From: Undaria pinnatifida
Taxonomy: Eukaryota > Sar > Phaeophyceae > Laminariales > Alariaceae
Direction: 5' to 3'
DNA length: 64,000 nt
Assembly: GCA_012845835.1 (NCBI GenBank)
Contig: JABAKD010000014.1
Coordinates: 4,393,896-4,457,895, forward strand
Shown: positions 47,801-53,800 of the stretch, piece by piece
Layout: every line of letters begins with the position of its first letter
Position numbering within the stretch: position 1 is the first letter of the stretch
Notes under the pieces: generated by a model
Seen by the model: the letters and a program-made list of their open reading frames with translations, nothing else
What the model was told of the DNA's origin: nothing
Databases searched by the model: none
Translations under genes and position numbers: made by a program

Positions 47801-50800
47801 TTCTTGCACGTATTCATGTACTCTCATTTCAGACCTTCCCCCGCCCCCATCGTTTTATCGTTATCTTCCCATCGTTTCCCCCCATCAATTTCCCACCGCT
47901 TTCCCTGCCGTGTTTCCTATTTTTTCTCCATCCTTTTATCACTTTTCTTTTTTCTTTTCATTCCCGTTGTTTTCTTCATTTTTTCTAACTTTTTTTCTTG
48001 CGCCTTTTTTCATTTTTTTCAAGGTGATGGACAGGAACCGGGCGTTGACCCTCGATCTTCAGCGCGAACGTGCGGAAAGGCAGCGGCTTCAGGGCCACCT
48101 CGTCGCGGCGGAGAGGGGAGCCCAGGGAACCAGCTCAGAGTACCTCAAGGATACCGTTGACGCTCTAGAGGTACAGTGGAACGAGCGGAGTTACATGCTA
48201 CGGTGGAGGTACACCTTTTTTTTTCTGGGGCTACCCACTTAAGATCTCTATGAAAAAAAGTATTTTTGAGAAAAAGGAAAACGCAACTCGATGAGCAATC
48301 CCATGCTCTATGTACTCGGAGTATATTATACCGACCATTTTGCCGTTTTGCGAAACGAGAATGGACTTCCGACGATTTCGGCAGCACTCCGTAAGCCTTT
48401 TGAGGCCCTGGCGTATATGATGACCGTAAAAAGTGACGACGAAGTCGATGTTATCAAGCGTCTATTGCGAGGGAGATCATGGAGGCGACACGAGTATCAC
48501 TATGTTGCGGGCGTGCACATCTTATCGAGCGCGCCTCACATTGCAAGTCTGTTTCGGACACCTAGCCCCTTTTGTGTGGTTCGATGCTGTAATCGTCTTT
48601 CCCCCCCCCCCCCCTTCATTTTTCCCCTCTGACCTCCCAAAAGGGTTTAACTGGGCGGGCTAATGTGATGTCTCAACGTGCTTTTGTTGGCTATAAAACC
48701 CAAACTTATCGAAATATCATTATCATTATTGTTTTGCACTATATGCATATTTGTGTATTTATACGTCGGCAATGGGTTTACTCCACATACAGTTATGTGG
48801 GTGAGGTATCGAGCTCCTCAGGTCAGGTGACGAGCCACCTCGAAATACACTTTTTGAGCACGGTATAGAGCTCCCCATGTGATGGGGGGGAGGGGGGGGG
48901 GTACCGCGCCGGCGTCCGCAGCGGTCTTGTGAGGAGCATCAGAAAATGTATGGTGCTCTTTTACGGCAGCATGCCTCCTAACTGGAACTTCTTTTCCCCC
49001 CCGTCTAATGGGTGCTGAGGGTTGGCTGGTCGGGGTCGGGGTTAGCTGTTGACGCGTGCTTCGATAGATTTAGCACTTTTTTATTTTACTTTTTCTCAAT
49101 GACGGGGCTCCTTAGCCCATCTTCAACTCCTAAATGTGTCCTATTCTAACTCCAAGTATTTTGTCCCCGTGTGGGACACCGCGGCGCTAAAAGGGTTGTA
49201 ACCCAAAAAAGTAATCGGAAGGTGATTTTTTTGTTTTGCACCATGATTATTTTTTTTTTTCACACCTACCTAGGTCGTCTGGTTGCCCTTTCAGCTTTCT
49301 ATATACTCGAAATATGGTTTTGCCTCAGAAGCAAAAAAGTTAGAGCTCCTCACGTGAGGAATCTCAGGAAAGAAAGGGGCACCCACCCACCCTTTTGCCG
49401 TATGACGCGTCTGGTCTGGGCCGGGGCTGATTCTTTTAGAATTGCTTGCACCCACGGTTTGAGGAACATGTTTCTTGAAGTTGGTGTGGGATAGGTTTGG
49501 CCGTTTAAAACAAGGGGTCAAGGTTGAGGGTTTGATATTCTATTGTAATACAGTAGGGGTCCCTTGATATAAGGCAGTCTGAGTAAGGCGGTTTCCCGAT
49601 ATATGGCGGTCTGAGTAAGGCGGTATACCGATGTAAGGCAGGCTGGGTAAGGCGGTATCCCGATATAAGGTGGTCTGAGCAAGGCGGTATCCCGATATAA
49701 GACGGTCTGAGTAAGGCGGTATCCCGATGAAGGCGGTCTGAGTAAGGCGGTATTCCGATATAAGGCGGTCTGAGTATGGCGGTATCCCTATATAACGCTG
49801 TCTGAGTAAGGCGGTATCCCGATATAAGGCGGTCTGAGTAAGGCGGTATCCCGATATAAGGCGGTCTGAGTAAGGCGGTATCCCGATGTAAGGCAGTCTG
49901 AGTAAGGCGGTATCCCGATATAAGGCAGTCTGAGCAAGGCGGTATACCGATGTAAGGTAGTCTGAGTAAGGCGGTATCCCGATGAAGGCGGTCTGAGTAA
50001 GGCGGTATTCCGATATAAGGCGGTATCCCGATATAAGGCGATCAAATCGCTTGGCGCGACTGGGAATGGCACTTATAACATGGAATGATTAAGGCGGCTT
50101 CCCTCTATAAGGCGGTTGTGTTGCTCTCGCACACCACCGCCTTGCTTGGAAACCCTTGCCGTAGTGTTAAGGACAGTTTTTGGGGTTCTGTAGTGTCATC
50201 ATATGGTACTGGAACCGCATCACACGTTAGCAACACCAAATTGGCCGATCTCCACAATATATCCTAGATAATTATCCAATGCCGTGGTAACAGCGGCCGA
50301 CCTGGTAGCTGGAAATAAATCTTCCCCGTTTTCCTTGTTTCCTGTTGGGTGTGTGTGTTTTTTTTTTCGGCAGGGTGTTTGGAGCGAGATCGGACTGGCC
50401 CAAGACCAGCGTCTGGGGCTTATGGACCGCGTTTCATCCGGAGTTTTCAGGGAGGCGCAGAATCTGCTGGAGAAGGTGTGTTGTTTAGCGGTGGCAAGGG
50501 CTGTCGGAACGAAATTTGGGAGCGTTTTTGTTTTTGTCTGGACTTGGGTTTGTTGGGTGTCATGTCGCTTTTCGATGCGAGTCTCGACGAGGGCGAAAGG
50601 ACTGGAGTCTTGTCGCGAGAAAAATGAAGGCGCGTACCGTAGTGGGGAGGGGGAGAAGAGCCTGCTTGGTGACCCCGGATCTGAGTTACATGTAGCGAGG
50701 GAGAAGAAGAAAGAAAATTGCGACGTTAATGTTTATAGAAGGGATGGGCTAAAAGAAAACGAAAAAGTCATCATCATGTGTACGTGTGTGGTTTTGTTTG

Positions 50801-53800
50801 TTTTCGTTTTTTTTTTCATCATTTTTACTGTTTTGTTACTACTCTAGTCCATGCCTGCAGATGTGTACCATTCCGAGAGGGCTCTATGCAAATGTAGCCG
50901 CAGGCAGAGACAAAGGGGTGAAGCGGTGGTCCAGCTTAAAATAATCGAACAGGTACTCGTATTTTTTTTTTTTTTTTTCCCACGGTCCCGTTGTTTTTTC
51001 GTATGTCGGCTAGCCCCGTCGCGGTATTCGCGTCCCGTCTGTTTTCCAAACGTGTTCCATGGATCGCTACCAATTCCACAATGGCAGTCTGTAGGTTTGG
51101 CGGGGTGTGTCGGTAGATGGGAGTGGGGGGGTTGCTGGTCCCCCCGGGGCTTGTTAGCCCCCCCTGCGTTTCGTTAAAGTCGTGGAGGTTCAGACGGGTA
51201 CACGACTGCTGCGGCGGCGAATAGGTTGTCGGCGTCAGTCTCTCCTCATTCGGACTTTAGAGCTGCAGTACAGGTAGTGCCGGTTGTATTTTCGGGTTTG
51301 TTGTGTTTGGCTTTGCATGATCTAGTACCCTTTCTGTTGGCGACGCATCCCTGCCCTGTAGTTCGTGATCACAGAGCCCGTGTCTCTGGGAGGGGTTATC
51401 GGCATAGACATTGACCGGGCTGTTGAAATTGACGAAGATGGGTGCGGATATAAGTTTCAGTGGGAGGAGCACACGCAAGTCGTACAACTACATTTCACAC
51501 CTTTCCTCGAAACATCATAACACTAGCACTGCTTTGCGACTGCTCTTAAGTTTCCGCGTCACATGCGTTCTATTCTTCCCCGGTCAGAACCTCACTCGGC
51601 GCTGCTATGATGCCGGCCGTACGGTTAGATTTCACGTTATCACCGCATCAATACATCAAATCTACGGTCACCGCAGTGGTCTAGTGGTTACCCTCGAATG
51701 CTACCGTTGATAGAGCTGGTTGTGGGGTCGTTGATAGAGCTGGTTGTGGGGTTTGAATCCTTTGTGGGTCGCAATTTTGAGTTTGGCCAAAGAAATCAAC
51801 TACTGAGAGCGCCTAGCCGCGTGGGTACACGCAGTTCGAAAGGGCTGGAGTCTCCTCGGTATAAAAATGAAGGCGCGGGGGGAGGGGAGAGAAGAGCCTG
51901 CGTGATGACCCCGGATCTGGGTTTGGTCTAGGGAGGGAGAAGGAGAGAGAGACGTGGGAAGACAATAGAAGGGATGAGCAAAGCATATTTGAACATTGTA
52001 GGATCGGCGTCCCCGGTAGTTCAATAGTAAACCGCGTAACAATTGAAGTCGAGGTCGTAGGTACGAGACCCGCAAGGGAATCTTTTTTTAGAATTTGACA
52101 AGCCGAAAGGGCGAGAGCACGAGTTGGCGAAATTCGATGGGGCTAAATGTAGGAACGCTGAACTCTGCGCCACAAAATCAAGGCACGTACCGGCGGGGAG
52201 ACGGGAAAATACCTGTGACCACGGCTTGGCCAGAGGGTTTATGGAAAGAAAATGAATATTAGAAATGAACAAATTTGCATAGTGTATCGCTGTCTCGCAG
52301 TTTGTGACCACAAAGCTGGTCTCTACGAGTCAGCGGCGCGGACACTGGTTGTGCTGGGTGTAGATGGGTGCAAATATCGGTTTAATGCGAGTAGCACACT
52401 CTGCTACACAGGTCGTACGGTTACATTTCACGGTTTTGGCCACCAGGGAGCCATAGTTGTTACCGATACGATACTGCCGGTCCTACGGTTACGGTTCACA
52501 CTCTACTCAATCAAACATCATTGTCACCATTAAGCCTTGTGGAAAGTGGCGGGAAAAAATGACGAAAAAGAGAGCCGGTGGAACGAAAACGCCCGTGGAC
52601 GCCGGGTAGAGAGTGTGGTCACTGTTGGTGTGTTGGACGCGCAACAGTAGGAGCTATACGACCCACCACAAGCACCGCGTTCTGATACTACTAATGGTAT
52701 AAGATGTTTTGCTGCACGCTTTTCGTAGGTGGTTGGAGTCCTCTTAGGCTAGGTGGGGGTGTAGAAGATTCTGAGAATTTTCTGAGCTCCTAGCATGAGG
52801 AGCTAGCTCGATTTCTCACCCGAGACGTGAGTTCGCGAGGCGTTCGTTCGCGCAGCCCGACCAAAAGGTTTCTATGCCCTCATCATAACCAAAATACACT
52901 CTTGTATGTTTGTGTCATCGGCATGTGTGCTGTGTGGTAATTGTACACTTGACGAGCAGCTCAGCCGGCTACAAACGTTTGGCCGAAAAAGCGCAACCCG
53001 GTAGTTCCACAGTTGCGGGGCTCATGAGTTGTAACCCCTATCCTAGAACGCCTCCGGCGACCGGAGTAGTAACGGGGACCGCCGATAAGGACAGCTCGCG
53101 CTATCGCTGTGGTGGGAACCGAAAGATACGCCAGCTGACGCTGGATTGCGAATGCATTGGAGTAAAAATCGAAACACGCCGTGTATGAAAATACGTGGAA
53201 GTGTGGTAGCTCCTGCTTTTTTTTTTCCCCATCCCCAAGAGGACGAAAAAAAAAGAGAGAAAATATGCCTCCTTCACTATCGTAAATCATTCAAGGCTTT
53301 TCACGGGTCGGACCCCGTGTCGCGGAACGGATCGTGTCAGGGTGACCTGGCCCGTCCCGTGATGTTTTTGGAAACCTCCTGGCCCGACTTGACTCGACCC
53401 GCGGGGTTTTTACATGCCTCCTGATAACCCGACCCGCGGCCCTGGTCATGACCCCTGATATATGTATCGCATATTTGTTGGTTTTGGGTCGGTTTAAACT
53501 GGCCTTGACCGGGTTGAGGCTCGCCTCAGGTCGTACGGTTACGTTTTCACGGTCTGCCTCCGTTAGAACAGCAATCTGTGAATGTTTGTGCTGGCAGGCG
53601 AGGGACTAGCGCGTGTCGCGTGGGAGCTGTTTTTTTTTTTTTCCGCTGGCAACTTTAATTTGCGTACTCCCGTGCCGCCTTTCCACATACTTGTAAAAAA
53701 AAGCGTCGAACTTGTGTCGCGCTTACCGCTATCGTTTTGCCGTACTCTATTAATCTTCTACAGGCGAGGGACGAGCGTGTGTCTCTCGGGGCTAAAGTCG

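Noticed and set aside
49551..50165. CRISPR array
   Set aside because: The regular 32-bp units are contiguous with no unique spacers. They belong to a TIR element with an internal minisatellite.
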